Source: Phenylobacterium montanum
GTDB lineage: Bacteria > Pseudomonadota > Alphaproteobacteria > Caulobacterales > Caulobacteraceae
Assembly: GCF_018135625.1 (NCBI RefSeq)
Contig: NZ_CP073078.1
Coordinates: 3,938,501-4,002,500 of the forward strand
Reading direction: 5' to 3'
DNA: 64,000 nt
This document shows, piece by piece, positions 45,615 to 53,667 of this stretch; position 1 is the stretch's first letter; every line of letters begins with the position of its first letter. Below the pieces are notes generated by a model. The model saw only the letters and a list, made by a program, of their open reading frames with translations, ran no database searches and was not told the origin of the DNA. Made by a program: the position numbers and the translations under genes.

Positions 45615-46669
45615 TGACGGGCCTTCCCGATCCTCTCACCCCGCCCGGCTGCGACATGAGCGGCAACGACTGGTTTCCCCTGCACTTTCGCCGGCTGCGC
45701 CAGTCGAAATGGTGGCGTAGGGCCTCCGACGTGGCGCGGGCGCGCAGCGTGTTCCTGTGGGGTGAAGCTTACCTCTCTGTCCCTGCGGGGAGCCTTCCGA
45801 ACGATGATGACGAGCTGGCCGAGGCGGCTGGCTTCGGCTTCGACGTAGCGGGGTTCCTCGCGGTCAAGGATGAGATCATGAGCGCCTGGGTGCTCTGCTC
45901 GGATGGCCGCTGGTATCACCCGACCGTCTGCGAGGTCGCGCTCGATGCGTGGAACAGGCTGAGCGAGAAGCGTCGCGCCGAACGTGAGCGAAAGGCCGCG
46001 CAGAGGGCTTCCGTCCGCTCGAAAGTCAAAGCTGTCCCGCCTCAAGCGAAGGCCGTCCCGCAGGACATCGCCATTGTCCCGCGGGACACCCCGGAAATAG
46101 CCCGGGACATCGCCACACATACAGGACAGACAGGACAACAGGATGCTGACGCATCCTTGTCGCCCAAGCGCGACGCGGCTCCGCAGTATCCCGAGCTGTT
46201 CGAGGGCGCTTGGAGAGCCTACCCGCATGTGAAGGGGCGCTCGTCCAAGCCGAAGGCCCTGGCCGCCTGGAGGCGACTGTCGCCCGATCAGCGCGATGGC
46301 CTGCCGGCCGCCGCCGGACGCTACGCTCGCGAGGGCCGAGAGCCGAATGCGGATTGTGGTGCGCCGGGAATGCACCTGTGGATCCGCGACCAGCGCTTCG
46401 CCGATTGGATGGCGGAGTCGGCTTTCCCGCCGCGGGTGGTGAAGCTGCCCGGCCGGTGGAGCGGGCCGGCGAACATCAGGGCCGCTGTGGTCGAGGCCCA
46501 AGGCGAGGAGTGGACGGTCAGCAACCTGGATCGCTGCGCCTGGCGCGACGTGCCGAGCCCGACCATCGTCTCGGAGAGCGAGACGCGCTTCCGCAAACTC
46601 CGCGACCACGTCGGCCCCCAACTGAAGGCGCTCGGCGTTCAGCTCATCCATGAAGGGGGCGCTGCGTGA
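45611..46669 (+). CDS. Phage-type replication protein (O-like, YdaU/DUF1376-like N-terminus)
   Basis: 352 residues. The N-terminal half (NDWFPLHFRRLRQSKWWRR, then LWGEAYLSVPAGSLPNDDDEL) resembles DUF1376/YdaU phage proteins. The C-terminal half has the replication-protein pattern FEGAWRAYPHVKGRSSKPKALAAWRRLS and CGAPGMHLWIRD. Between them is a repetitive linker encoded by 21-bp repeats (46034-46117). It probably binds the origin inside its own gene and loads the helicase from the upstream overlapping gene. Confidence 0.75.
   Translation: MMTGLPDPLTPPGCDMSGNDWFPLHFRRLRQSKWWRRASDVARARSVFLWGEAYLSVPAGSLPNDDDELAEAAGFGFDVAGFLAVKDEIMSAWVLCSDGRWYHPTVCEVALDAWNRLSEKRRAERERKAAQRASVRSKVKAVPPQAKAVPQDIAIVPRDTPEIARDIATHTGQTGQQDADASLSPKRDAAPQYPELFEGAWRAYPHVKGRSSKPKALAAWRRLSPDQRDGLPAAAGRYAREGREPNADCGAPGMHLWIRDQRFADWMAESAFPPRVVKLPGRWSGPANIRAAVVEAQGEEWTVSNLDRCAWRDVPSPTIVSESETRFRKLRDHVGPQLKALGVQLIHEGGAA
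46034..46117 (+). repeat. Four 21-bp iteron-like direct repeats inside the O-like gene (putative origin)
   Basis: GTCCCGC occurs at 46034, 46055 and 46076, exactly 21 bp apart, and GGGACAxC/AGGACATCG occurs at about 46062, 46083 and 46104, also 21 bp apart. The fourth copy (from 46097) is diverged at its left half. Copies 2 and 3 share 14 of 21 bases, copies 2 and 4 share 14 of 21. The region just after (46118-46150) is a repetitive purine-rich acaggacagacaggac stretch, as next to phage lambda origins. Confidence 0.6.
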
Positions 46670-47292
46670 ACCGCGAGCCGGTCCTCTACGCGCGCGAGCT
46701 GATCGACCGTGCGCTCGCTTGGCCGCCGGAGGAACTGGCGGCCGCCAAGCGGAGGTGGTTCCAATGGCACCGACGCCGCTCGATCGTGTGGGAGGCCTAC
46801 AGGCGAACCTGCGAGGAGGTTGAGCGGGCCAACGCCGATCTTCGCCGTTCGTTCATGGTCCGCGCACGCTCACCCTCGATCCCATATCCGAAACGGCCGC
46901 CGGAGCTGGAACAGTTCCCACCGGCCGAATTGAGCTGCCTGCCTTGTGGTGCTCGGACCCGCGCCGGAACGCGCTGCCGATTAACCACGATCTATGAAAA
47001 TGGCCGTTGCAAGTTCCATGGCGGAGCGAGCACCGGGCAGCGTACGGACGCTGGCCGGGAGCGCGCTATCGCCAATTTGCAACTTCGATGGAAGGCGCGG
47101 TGCGAGGCCGACCCGAAACCCAAGAGGCCCTCCCGCGCCAAGCGCATTGAGATGCTTGAAGCCAAGCTCCGCGCGCAGCTCGACGCGATCGAGGCCCGAT
47201 CGGAACCCCATGAAGGGGCGAGAAAAGTTGACCTATCGACGGTCGCGGCGATCGCGTCGCCAAAGGCTGCGGTGAAGGGAAATCACCAGTGA
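46666..47292 (+). CDS. Phage-associated zinc protein with HGG motif
   Basis: 208 residues from GTG 46666 (GTGA overlap). The central segment CGARTRAGTRCRLTTIYENG and RCKFHGGASTGQRTDAGRER is the conserved Cys/Cys/Cys/His zinc-knuckle pattern seen in many alphaproteobacterial phages and islands. The C-terminus is helical and basic (RPSRAKRIEMLEAKLRAQL). Function not known. Confidence 0.72.
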   Translation: MNREPVLYARELIDRALAWPPEELAAAKRRWFQWHRRRSIVWEAYRRTCEEVERANADLRRSFMVRARSPSIPYPKRPPELEQFPPAELSCLPCGARTRAGTRCRLTTIYENGRCKFHGGASTGQRTDAGRERAIANLQLRWKARCEADPKPKRPSRAKRIEMLEAKLRAQLDAIEARSEPHEGARKVDLSTVAAIASPKAAVKGNHQ

Positions 47293-47406
47293 AGCTCAAG
47301 GGCCCCAATATTCGCCAGGCTCGCGCGAAATTCTCGCCCCTGCTTAGCTCCGCCGGTCTCGCGCCCGATCCTGGACCCATGCACGGCACGAGTGTAGCTT
47401 CGCAGA

Positions 47407-47850
47407 ATGCCATCGATCCTTCTCGCGAGCGCGCTCGGCTACTTCCTTGTGACCTGGCTGCTGGGCGGCGACGCCCGTCGACGCGCCCGGTTCCAAAGGG
47501 AATGGACGGCGAGGCTGGCCGCGTCGAGGGAGGAAAACGCCCACCGCCGGATAGCCCGGCAACAGGAATGGGCTGCGGGGGAACCCGCCCGCAAAGCTGC
47601 ACAAGCAGAAGCGCACGCCCGCAGCAAAGCGGCCATGGACGCCTATCTCAAGGCCCTGGCCGAACAGGTCGCCGCATCGCACGGGGCGGCCTCCCCATCG
47701 CCCGCACAACAACTGCGCGAGGTGTTTCCCGCGCTCCCATCGCCGACCACCGCCAATCGGCTTGTTTCGACTGGAGGGCCGGCCGATGAGCGGTCAAGTT
47801 TTGAGTTTCGACGACCTCATTCCGGCGCATCCGGCGAGGGCCAGGCCTAG
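47407..47850 (+). CDS. Small membrane-anchored coiled-coil protein
   Basis: 147 residues. One N-terminal membrane helix (MPSILLASALGYFLVTWLLGG) followed by a charged helical, Arg/Glu/Gln-rich segment (EENAHRRIARQQEWAAGE, AHARSKAAMDAYLKAL). This layout resembles a phage spanin or Rz-like or a membrane-tethered coiled coil, but there is no lysis gene neighbour. It overlaps the next gene by 65 bp. Confidence 0.5.
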   Translation: MPSILLASALGYFLVTWLLGGDARRRARFQREWTARLAASREENAHRRIARQQEWAAGEPARKAAQAEAHARSKAAMDAYLKALAEQVAASHGAASPSPAQQLREVFPALPSPTTANRLVSTGGPADERSSFEFRRPHSGASGEGQA

Positions 47851-50158
47851 CCATCCTGCCGGCCCGGCTCCGCTAAACCCGTTCGCCGGCCAGCATGACC
47901 CGACGCCCGATCAGTTCGCCGCCTGGATAAGCGGCGGGATGCACGACCCGCAGCTCGACGCGCAGGTCGCGCAGAACCGCGCGCAGGCGATCCAGGCCGC
48001 GACGCATGGCGGCCAGGCGCAGGGCGGTCATGGGCTCAATTTCGAGGACCTGGTTCCCGAGCCGAAGATGGGCGTCGGCGAGGATATCGCGCGCACCGTG
48101 CCTGGATCGCTGGGCCGGTCCTTCGCGAGTCTGGCTGGCCTGCCGGGCGATCTCTACAACCTCGGTTTCAACGCGCCGCTTTGGCTCGCGCATAAGCTTT
48201 CCGGGGAGCCCGGAGACTACCAGCCGCAGGACTTCGCGGCGAATATCTACGACGGGCCTCACATGGGAGGCTGGGCGACCAGCCAGCGCTTCAACGACGC
48301 GCTTCAGCAGTCCTTCGGCCAGTACCACACGCCGCAGCACTGGCAGGCGCGCACGGCCGACACCGCCATTCAACTGGCCCCCGCCGCCTTTGGTGGCGAG
48401 GATACCGTCCTGCCGCGCCTGCTGCGCGTGGGTGTGCCGACCGCGACCTCGGAAGGGTCGGGCGAGCTGGCGCGCGTCTATGCGCCGAACAATCCCACGG
48501 CCGAGGCCTGGGCACGTATCGGCGGCGGCCTCGCGGGTGGTGGCCTAGTGGGCGCAGGCGAGTATCTGAACCAAGCTCCGGAGCGGGTGCTCGGCAACGC
48601 TGCCCAAGGCCTGACGCAGGAACAAATTGACCTGGCCACGGCGCTTCGAGCGCGGGCGGCCGACCAGGGGCTCCAGCTCACCATACCCGAGGCCGTGCAA
48701 CAGGTGACGGGCGGCGCGACCACGCTCGGCCGGGTGCAACGGCTCGTGGAGAGCACCAACCGCACCGCGCCGAGCATGGCCCAATACTTCGCGCAGCGGC
48801 CCGGCCAGGTTCGCCAGGCCGTGCAGGGGTTCGTTGATCAGGTCGCGCCGAACCTGCCGGCCCATCCGGGTGTGTTGGCGGGCAATGCGCAACGCGCGGC
48901 CACGGGCGCGATCGGCGACGCGAACGCCGCCATCAACGCGGCGGCGCAGCCGTTCTATGACCGCTTGCCGGGCCAGGCCCTCCCGGCGGGTGACTACGCC
49001 AAGCTGGAGCAAGATGCTGGCTATATGGCCGCGCTGGGCCAGCTCCGGGACGATTCGGTGTTGTCGCGCCTCCTGCGGGTCAATCCGCAACCCATGGACG
49101 GACCTATCTCGGCCTTTAAGCCGAAGCTGGCCACACTCGAGCCTGACGACGACGAGCGGGCCGCGATCCAGTGGGAAGGCTCGCTGCAGGACCCGGCCCA
49201 TGATCCGCACGGGGCGGAGTTCGATCGACTGTCTGCGCCTGGTCCTGCGCCCTACAACGACTTGAGCAACGTCAACCGCGTCGTGCAGCAGCTCCGCATT
49301 GCTGCCGAGAACGCCAGGCCGAGCCCGGTCAAGCCGTTCTCGAACGCTACGCTGGCGACGCAATACGACAATTCCGCGGACCTTGCCGACGCCCTGGCGC
49401 GCGCCAGCTCGCCCGACTACGGCGCGGCCCGTGACCTTGTGGAGACGGGCCGGCGCACGATCCTGGATCCGATGAAGGCTGGGTCGGTCGGGACCATCGC
49501 CAGCTCGAATGACCTGGCGACGCACACGGGCGCGCTCTATCCGACCGATCCGTTCCCCGGCCAGGCCCACGCGACCGGCTGGTCCATGTCGCTGCTCAAT
49601 GGCCAGGATCCCAACGTGGGCGCGAACCTGACCGGCGCGCACCTCGGCCAGCTCTTTGACCAGGTGGCGGTCGACGGCATGGGGCGGCCGAACCCCTACA
49701 GCGGCGCGGCCTTCGTCCGGAAAGCGGGCGCGGCTGGTGAGAAGGCGGCGACGCTGCAGGCCGGCTTGGACGGCATCGACCCCACGGGCGGCCTGACGAG
49801 CCGCTGGAGCGACCTGGCCGACGCTTTGGCGGCCACGGGCTGGCGCGAGCGTCCGGGCTCCATGACCGCCTTCAACGCCGACGATCTGAACACACTCAAG
49901 GCTGCGCCTGGCGTGGTGCGCTTCCTGGGCAGCGTCGGCGATCCGCTGGAGTGGACCAAGAACCTGTCCAATGCGACCGGCGGGGCGCTGTTCCGGCGCA
50001 ATCTCGATCTGCTGGCGCAGATGATCACCGATCCCGACACGGCGGCCATCCTGCAACAGGCGCAGTCGCGGCGAGGGTCGGGGTCTGCCGTCGTCGCCCC
50101 ACTGTTGGCCAGCTCGTCAAGTGCGACCACCGCGAGCGGCGGAGGCCAGGGCCAATGA
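47786..50158 (+). CDS. Large virion-like island protein (790 residues)
   Basis: ATG at 47786. The N-terminus has two copies of an FDDLIP-type motif (LSFDDLIP at residues 6-13 and LNFEDLVP at 84-91) that I have seen in the N-termini of large internal or ejection proteins of alphaproteobacterial phages. Amphipathic segment (IARTVPGSLGRSFASLAGLP) and many Gln/Ala-rich helices follow. It might be an injected internal protein, but no adjacent capsid or tail genes exist. Confidence 0.5.
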   Translation: MSGQVLSFDDLIPAHPARARPSHPAGPAPLNPFAGQHDPTPDQFAAWISGGMHDPQLDAQVAQNRAQAIQAATHGGQAQGGHGLNFEDLVPEPKMGVGEDIARTVPGSLGRSFASLAGLPGDLYNLGFNAPLWLAHKLSGEPGDYQPQDFAANIYDGPHMGGWATSQRFNDALQQSFGQYHTPQHWQARTADTAIQLAPAAFGGEDTVLPRLLRVGVPTATSEGSGELARVYAPNNPTAEAWARIGGGLAGGGLVGAGEYLNQAPERVLGNAAQGLTQEQIDLATALRARAADQGLQLTIPEAVQQVTGGATTLGRVQRLVESTNRTAPSMAQYFAQRPGQVRQAVQGFVDQVAPNLPAHPGVLAGNAQRAATGAIGDANAAINAAAQPFYDRLPGQALPAGDYAKLEQDAGYMAALGQLRDDSVLSRLLRVNPQPMDGPISAFKPKLATLEPDDDERAAIQWEGSLQDPAHDPHGAEFDRLSAPGPAPYNDLSNVNRVVQQLRIAAENARPSPVKPFSNATLATQYDNSADLADALARASSPDYGAARDLVETGRRTILDPMKAGSVGTIASSNDLATHTGALYPTDPFPGQAHATGWSMSLLNGQDPNVGANLTGAHLGQLFDQVAVDGMGRPNPYSGAAFVRKAGAAGEKAATLQAGLDGIDPTGGLTSRWSDLADALAATGWRERPGSMTAFNADDLNTLKAAPGVVRFLGSVGDPLEWTKNLSNATGGALFRRNLDLLAQMITDPDTAAILQQAQSRRGSGSAVVAPLLASSSSATTASGGGQGQ

Positions 50159-50186
50159 GCGCAGCGGCGCCTGCTCCAGGTAGGTT

Positions 50187-50360
50187 ATGAGCCGCTGGTG
50201 GCGGCTTGAGGACTACGTCATGCCGGGATTGCGCGCGCCCGATGAGATGGCGCGCTGGCGAATGCGACTAGGCGCGCTACTGCTGCCGACCTGGCTGATC
50301 GGTAGGCAGGCGGTCGCGCCAGAACTTCGCGCCACGTTCGTAAACCGCTTCGGGCGTTAG
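50187..50360 (+). CDS. Possible 57-residue island protein
   Basis: ATG at 50187, TAG at 50358-50360. The peptide begins MSRWWRLEDYVMPGLRAPDE and has an amphipathic helix LGALLLPTWLIG. It follows the 790-residue gene closely but overlaps the convergent DUF6953-like gene by 84 bp. Low confidence. Confidence 0.3.
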   Translation: MSRWWRLEDYVMPGLRAPDEMARWRMRLGALLLPTWLIGRQAVAPELRATFVNRFGR

Positions 50361-50534
50361 CTTGTTGAACGCAGCAAGCACACCCCTACCGACACACACA
50401 TTGCCCGCATTGTCGAAATAGGCCAGCGCCTCATTGTGCAAGTGCAGGAGATGAGTGGCCGCCTCCTCCTGATACAGGAAGCGCTTTGCTTCGAATTGGT
50501 CGAGCATCCACTCGGCGGCCTCCTGCTCCGTCAT
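50277..50534 (-). CDS. DUF6953-like small protein
   Basis: 85 residues from ATG 50534, starting MTEQEAAEWMLDQFEAKR. The helical body ends in FNKLTPEAVYERGAKFWRDR with the terminal DQPGRQQ, matching the short family with a FxxLTxxxVVWxRxxxxWRxR-like tail. Unknown function; common on mobile elements. It is coupled to the YodC-like gene upstream by a 4-bp overlap. Confidence 0.65.
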   Translation of the reverse strand: MTEQEAAEWMLDQFEAKRFLYQEEAATHLLHLHNEALAYFDNAGNVCVGRGVLAAFNKLTPEAVYERGAKFWRDRLPTDQPGRQQ

Positions 50535-50728
50535 TTCTTCGCGGGTGCCACGTAGGCTTGAAGGAGGTGTTCGCCATAAAAGCCGTTGGCCGCTGTTGCT
50601 CCTTTGAACCACTGGCAGCGGTACTCGTCATCGTGATAGGCGACCTCTCCCGGAACCGCGTCGACCGTCATCGGCGGCCCGCCCGACTTCAGAACTACCA
50701 CATCACCCTTTTTGAATTTGTTCGCCAT
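50531..50728 (-). CDS. YodC-like DUF2158 protein
   Basis: 65 residues from ATG 50728. The sequence FKKGDVVVLKSGGPPMTVDAV and YRCQWFKGATAANGFYGEHLL is the DUF2158 barrel. Function unknown; small SH3-like domain proteins of this family occur in phages and genomes. It precedes the DUF6953-like gene with a 4-bp overlap. Confidence 0.72.
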   Translation of the reverse strand: MANKFKKGDVVVLKSGGPPMTVDAVPGEVAYHDDEYRCQWFKGATAANGFYGEHLLQAYVAPAKK

Positions 50729-50825
50729 TGCCTCACAGTTCCCGAGTCGCACTTTGGGTGAACACCTTCGCAGGAGTCGGCAAACGGGAAAAGCGCCTTA
50801 CTTCCCCCATCGCGTAAATCCTGCC

Positions 50826-51230
50826 TCAAGCGCTCGCCACCCATAGGTCCTCGGGTTCGGACAGCGCGCGATATCCGTTCTGCTCCAGCCACTGCCTGAC
50901 TTCGTGTTGGGTCGCGAAATCCGGGAACATGCGCGGCGGCTGGCCGGAAGCCGGTTGCGCTGTGAACCGTCCGCGCCCCTTAGCGAAGTCCACCCGCCAC
51001 ACTGTGGAGTGCAGATGCGCGCCCGTGCCCGTGCCGTTCGTGATCTCGACGCCATGACGCGCGAACGCCGCGACGATCTTTGCTTCCGTCTCGGGCCGGA
51101 CGGAGCCGCCGTCTTCAAGGGTTGTGACCGTGTTTGGGGAAACCGAGGCCGCTCTCATCAGATCGCGGACAGTCCACCCCAGGAGGCCGCGAGCTGCACG
51201 GCAGGCGGCGGCGGTAAGCTTTGCGGTCAT
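50826..51230 (-). CDS. Cro/CI-type helix-turn-helix repressor
   Basis: 134 residues. The HTH is CRAARGLLGWTVRDLMRAASV and SPNTVTTLEDG; the C-terminal half has the segment VRQWLEQNGYRALSEPEDLW. It is divergent from the 51328 gene, and two GATAACG/CGTTATC-type palindromes lie between the two starts. It likely controls the element's lysogeny-like state. Confidence 0.75.
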   Translation of the reverse strand: MTAKLTAAACRAARGLLGWTVRDLMRAASVSPNTVTTLEDGGSVRPETEAKIVAAFARHGVEITNGTGTGAHLHSTVWRVDFAKGRGRFTAQPASGQPPRMFPDFATQHEVRQWLEQNGYRALSEPEDLWVASA

Positions 51231-51251
51231 GGGAGCCTCGATCGATAGCGG

Positions 51252-51266
51252 GCGTTACGATAACGC
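51252..51266. promoter_or_regulatory. Operator 1 of the island switch
   Basis: GCGTTA-CGA-TAACGC, perfect 6-bp arms around a 3-bp centre. It shares its TAACG half-site with operator 2 and lies 22 bp upstream of the repressor start. Confidence 0.6.
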
Positions 51267-51287
51267 TTGATATCGATCATTGGAATA

Positions 51288-51303
51288 GATAACGTCCGTT
51301 ATC
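51288..51303. promoter_or_regulatory. Operator 2 of the island switch
   Basis: GATAACG-TC-CGTTATC, a perfect 7-bp inverted repeat. It lies 24 bp before the start of the rightward small gene at 51328; its centre is about 36 bp from operator 1. Confidence 0.62.
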
Positions 51304-51327
51304 GATTCCGTTGCAAGGTCGGACGAG

Positions 51328-51612
51328 ATGAACGCCGCTACCGAAACCCGCCGCAAGGTCATGCTGACCGCGCATCTGCTGCGCCGCGAGGGCCGCCAGC
51401 TTGGCGACGGGCGGAACTGGTCGGACTGCCTGCGTTGGGCCTGGCGCGAGGTGAAGCATCAGGCGGCCAAGGCCGCCGCTGCCGCGCTGCGCATGGTCCG
51501 GCTTTCGCCCTCGTTGATCCGCTCGCCGATCGAGCGTGCCGTTTCGGCGCAGCGCTTTGGCCGGCGCGCCGATTTCCACGCCGCCCACATGACCGCCCGC
51601 CTCGGCGGCTGA
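51328..51612 (+). CDS. Hypothetical island protein opposite the repressor
   Basis: 94 residues from ATG 51328. Basic and helical (ETRRKVMLTAHLLRREGRQL, REVKHQAAKAAAAALRMVRL). It is the first rightward gene after the operators, the position of cro-like or antirepressor genes, but no HTH is recognisable. No known family. Confidence 0.55.
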   Translation: MNAATETRRKVMLTAHLLRREGRQLGDGRNWSDCLRWAWREVKHQAAKAAAAALRMVRLSPSLIRSPIERAVSAQRFGRRADFHAAHMTARLGG

Positions 51613-51648
51613 CCCTTGCAACCACGCGACCAAAGGAGCGCACGAACC

Positions 51649-52059
51649 ATGACCACCTCCCTCGGCCTCACCCTTTTTGCGGACGTGCCCGTTGTAGAGC
51701 TGGCACAGCAGACTCGCCGCGGGCTGATCATCTGCGCTTCCCCCGCTGTAGGGGCCGCCGTTACCGCCGCCGCGATCCCGGCGACCTCGCACAGCGGCCT
51801 TGCCGACCTATGGGCGGAATGCGTGGCGGAGTGGGATCGCCTCGGGAGCGTTCCGGGCCGTGGGAATGTTGAACCCGAAGGCCTGGCCCGCTTTGAGGTT
51901 CTGGAGCTGGCGGTCCTGACCGGGCCGATCCGCTCGAAGGCTGACGCCATCGCCAAGTTGAAGGCGGCTGGGACAACCTTCGAAACCGGCCGGCGGGACG
52001 ACGATCTCGACGCCGAGGCCTACAGCGAGGCACTCGCCTGGCTGGAGGCCAACGCCTGA
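51649..52059 (+). CDS. Hypothetical island protein
   Basis: 136 residues from ATG 51649 with AAAGGAG 11 bp upstream. Ala/Val-rich N-terminus (PAVGAAVTAAAIPATSHSG) and a conserved-looking C-terminal helical part (EAYSEALAWLEANA). No family recognised. Its stop is followed by a terminator at 52083. Confidence 0.55.
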   Translation: MTTSLGLTLFADVPVVELAQQTRRGLIICASPAVGAAVTAAAIPATSHSGLADLWAECVAEWDRLGSVPGRGNVEPEGLARFEVLELAVLTGPIRSKADAIAKLKAAGTTFETGRRDDDLDAEAYSEALAWLEANA

Positions 52060-52082
52060 TCAGACTGGTCATATTGAAAGGC

Positions 52083-52112
52083 AAAGGGCGGCGCTACGGC
52101 GTCGCCCTTTTT
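52083..52112. terminator. Bidirectional intrinsic terminator
   Basis: AAAGGGCG (52083-52090) pairs with CGCCCTTT (52103-52110), then TT. It lies between two converging genes: on the plus strand a T run follows, on the minus strand the complement of AAAGGG gives a T-rich side as well. Confidence 0.78.
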
Positions 52113-52115
52113 CAT

Positions 52116-52385
52116 TCAGTCGACGTCAGGGTCCCAGAAATCTGCCTTGAAGCCGTCCCAGGCGCTCGCCGGCTTCCGGCCCCGCTTGTGCGCGTCGTAG
52201 TCATCCCATGACCAAACCTCGCCGGGCTCCATTGGCTGCGTCTCGGCCGAGCCCAGGGACCTGATCGGCGTGACAACCAGGTCGCCCGTCAGCCTCTCGA
52301 TCCGAACCTGCACGCTGACACCCGTCTCCCGGCTGGCCCTGAGGATCCGCTCCAGGTCACACTGCTTGAATTTGACCTTTGCCAT
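52116..52385 (-). CDS. Small hypothetical island protein
   Basis: 89 residues from ATG 52385, starting MAKVKFKQCDLERILRASRE. A helical N-terminus with SVQVRIERLTGDLVVTPI and a Trp-rich C-terminus (EVWSWDDYDAHKRGRK). Its reading resembles antitoxin or nucleic-acid contact proteins of phages but no family is certain. Neighbour of the MrcB_N-DUF3883 gene, same strand, 39 bp downstream. Confidence 0.5.
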   Translation of the reverse strand: MAKVKFKQCDLERILRASRETGVSVQVRIERLTGDLVVTPIRSLGSAETQPMEPGEVWSWDDYDAHKRGRKPASAWDGFKADFWDPDVD

Positions 52386-52424
52386 TGGTCCGGCTCCCCG
52401 TTGGCTCGCCACCCTCTATGACCG

Positions 52425-53525
52425 TCATGCCAGCTTCCGCACCAGCTTGAACGCCATTGGGACCTTGTCCCAGGCTTCAATGTCCCAGGCCATGTCGCAG
52501 AAGAGATCGCCACCAAGCCCCACGGGCTCGCCACTTCGTCGATCGAGCTTGATGTTCGAGACGATGATAATGCCAGTTCTTCCCCGCTCCGACGTGTGGA
52601 GGTCCACCTCGTTTTTCGTCATGAAAATCGCGTCCGATCCCTCGCCAGTCGTGCCCTTGACCTCCACCTTCACCAAATCGCCGGATTTCAGGGCCTCGAA
52701 ATCGAAGGATGCTGAGCCAGAAACATCGCGCGCCCGGTAGCCTGCGCTTTCGAGCCACCCTCGCGCAGCCTCCATCGCGCGAAGCTCAACTGCTTTCCGT
52801 TCAGCCGCGGAGAGCCGGAACCCTTGGCCTGCGATGGCGGCCCGTGAAGGCCGCGAAATCGCCTCAAGCTGAGCCTCTGCCAGCGTTGCGGCGTTCAGGT
52901 GGCTGCCCTGCCGTTGTGCATGATACAGCGCTCTAAGCATCCGGGTCGCTCGAATGAGGAGATAGCGGAATGCGTCGTCGTCTAGGTCTGAGACCTCAAT
53001 CCGCTTTGCGACCGCCGTGGCCTTCTCAAAGGTCTTAGGCAGGGCCGCACGCGCGCCGAGACGGATTTCGTCAGTGAACGGGGCGATTGACCCAAAGCGC
53101 TCCTCAAGGACGCTTCGCGCCCAGGCACGGCGCTTGGTGAGCTCCTCATCGGATACCGCCCTGAGTTCACCGTTCGCCCAGATAGTCGATCCGCATCCGA
53201 TAGTGACGAACACGGCCGATCCGTCAGCGGCGAAATGCACCACCACGTAGAAGCCATCCCTCGGCGTAGGCGACATGCTCGCCGCGCAGATACGGACCCA
53301 CGGAGCCTCGGTTTTCCGACCGATCCCATCGGAAGCTCCAACAGTGAAGGTATCCGCGAACCCGCCCAAGGCGGCGCGCAGATCGTTCTCCAGGCCTCGG
53401 AATGCCGCTGGCAGAGCCTGTCGTATCAGCCGGCTGCGCTCCTGCATGGGAGGTGTGTTTTCCGGCGAATATTGCGGTTGAAGCGCGCAAACCTGCCGCA
53501 GCTCGTCGATCAATGAGTTCCCCAT
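52425..53525 (-). CDS. MrcB_N-DUF3883 fusion, putative modification-dependent nuclease
   Basis: 366 residues from ATG 53525 (an upstream in-frame extension at 53597 is less likely). Residues about 5-150 are an MrcB_N (DUF3578) domain with PWVRICAASMSPTPRDGFYVV and GSTIWANGE, the N-terminal DNA-recognition part of McrB-like restriction proteins. After a helical linker (about 170-255), residues about 265-355 form a DUF3883/NOV_C domain of PD-(D/E)XK type: D275 in FDFEAL and E288-V-K290 in VKVEVKGTTG. There is no GTPase core, so it may cut modified DNA on its own. It diverges from 53668 and is a probable anti-phage gene. Confidence 0.75.
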   Translation of the reverse strand: MGNSLIDELRQVCALQPQYSPENTPPMQERSRLIRQALPAAFRGLENDLRAALGGFADTFTVGASDGIGRKTEAPWVRICAASMSPTPRDGFYVVVHFAADGSAVFVTIGCGSTIWANGELRAVSDEELTKRRAWARSVLEERFGSIAPFTDEIRLGARAALPKTFEKATAVAKRIEVSDLDDDAFRYLLIRATRMLRALYHAQRQGSHLNAATLAEAQLEAISRPSRAAIAGQGFRLSAAERKAVELRAMEAARGWLESAGYRARDVSGSASFDFEALKSGDLVKVEVKGTTGEGSDAIFMTKNEVDLHTSERGRTGIIIVSNIKLDRRSGEPVGLGGDLFCDMAWDIEAWDKVPMAFKLVRKLA

Positions 53526-53667
53526 CGCTGAGACCGTCAAGTGAACCGCAATCGCCGCAACCGTCGTTATTGAGCAGGATTCGGCGCATACCGTCATCCG
53601 GAAGCGCGGGTCGGCGCTACCTCAAGGCCCTTGCCCTCGTTCAGAACATCTGCAGAACATCGCCGCC

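Noticed and set aside
47289-47789. A 166-residue GTG-started frame after the HGG protein
   Set aside because: It overlaps most of the 147-residue membrane coiled-coil ORF in another frame, and its sequence (Arg/Pro/Thr/Ser-rich, no helices) looks like a shadow.
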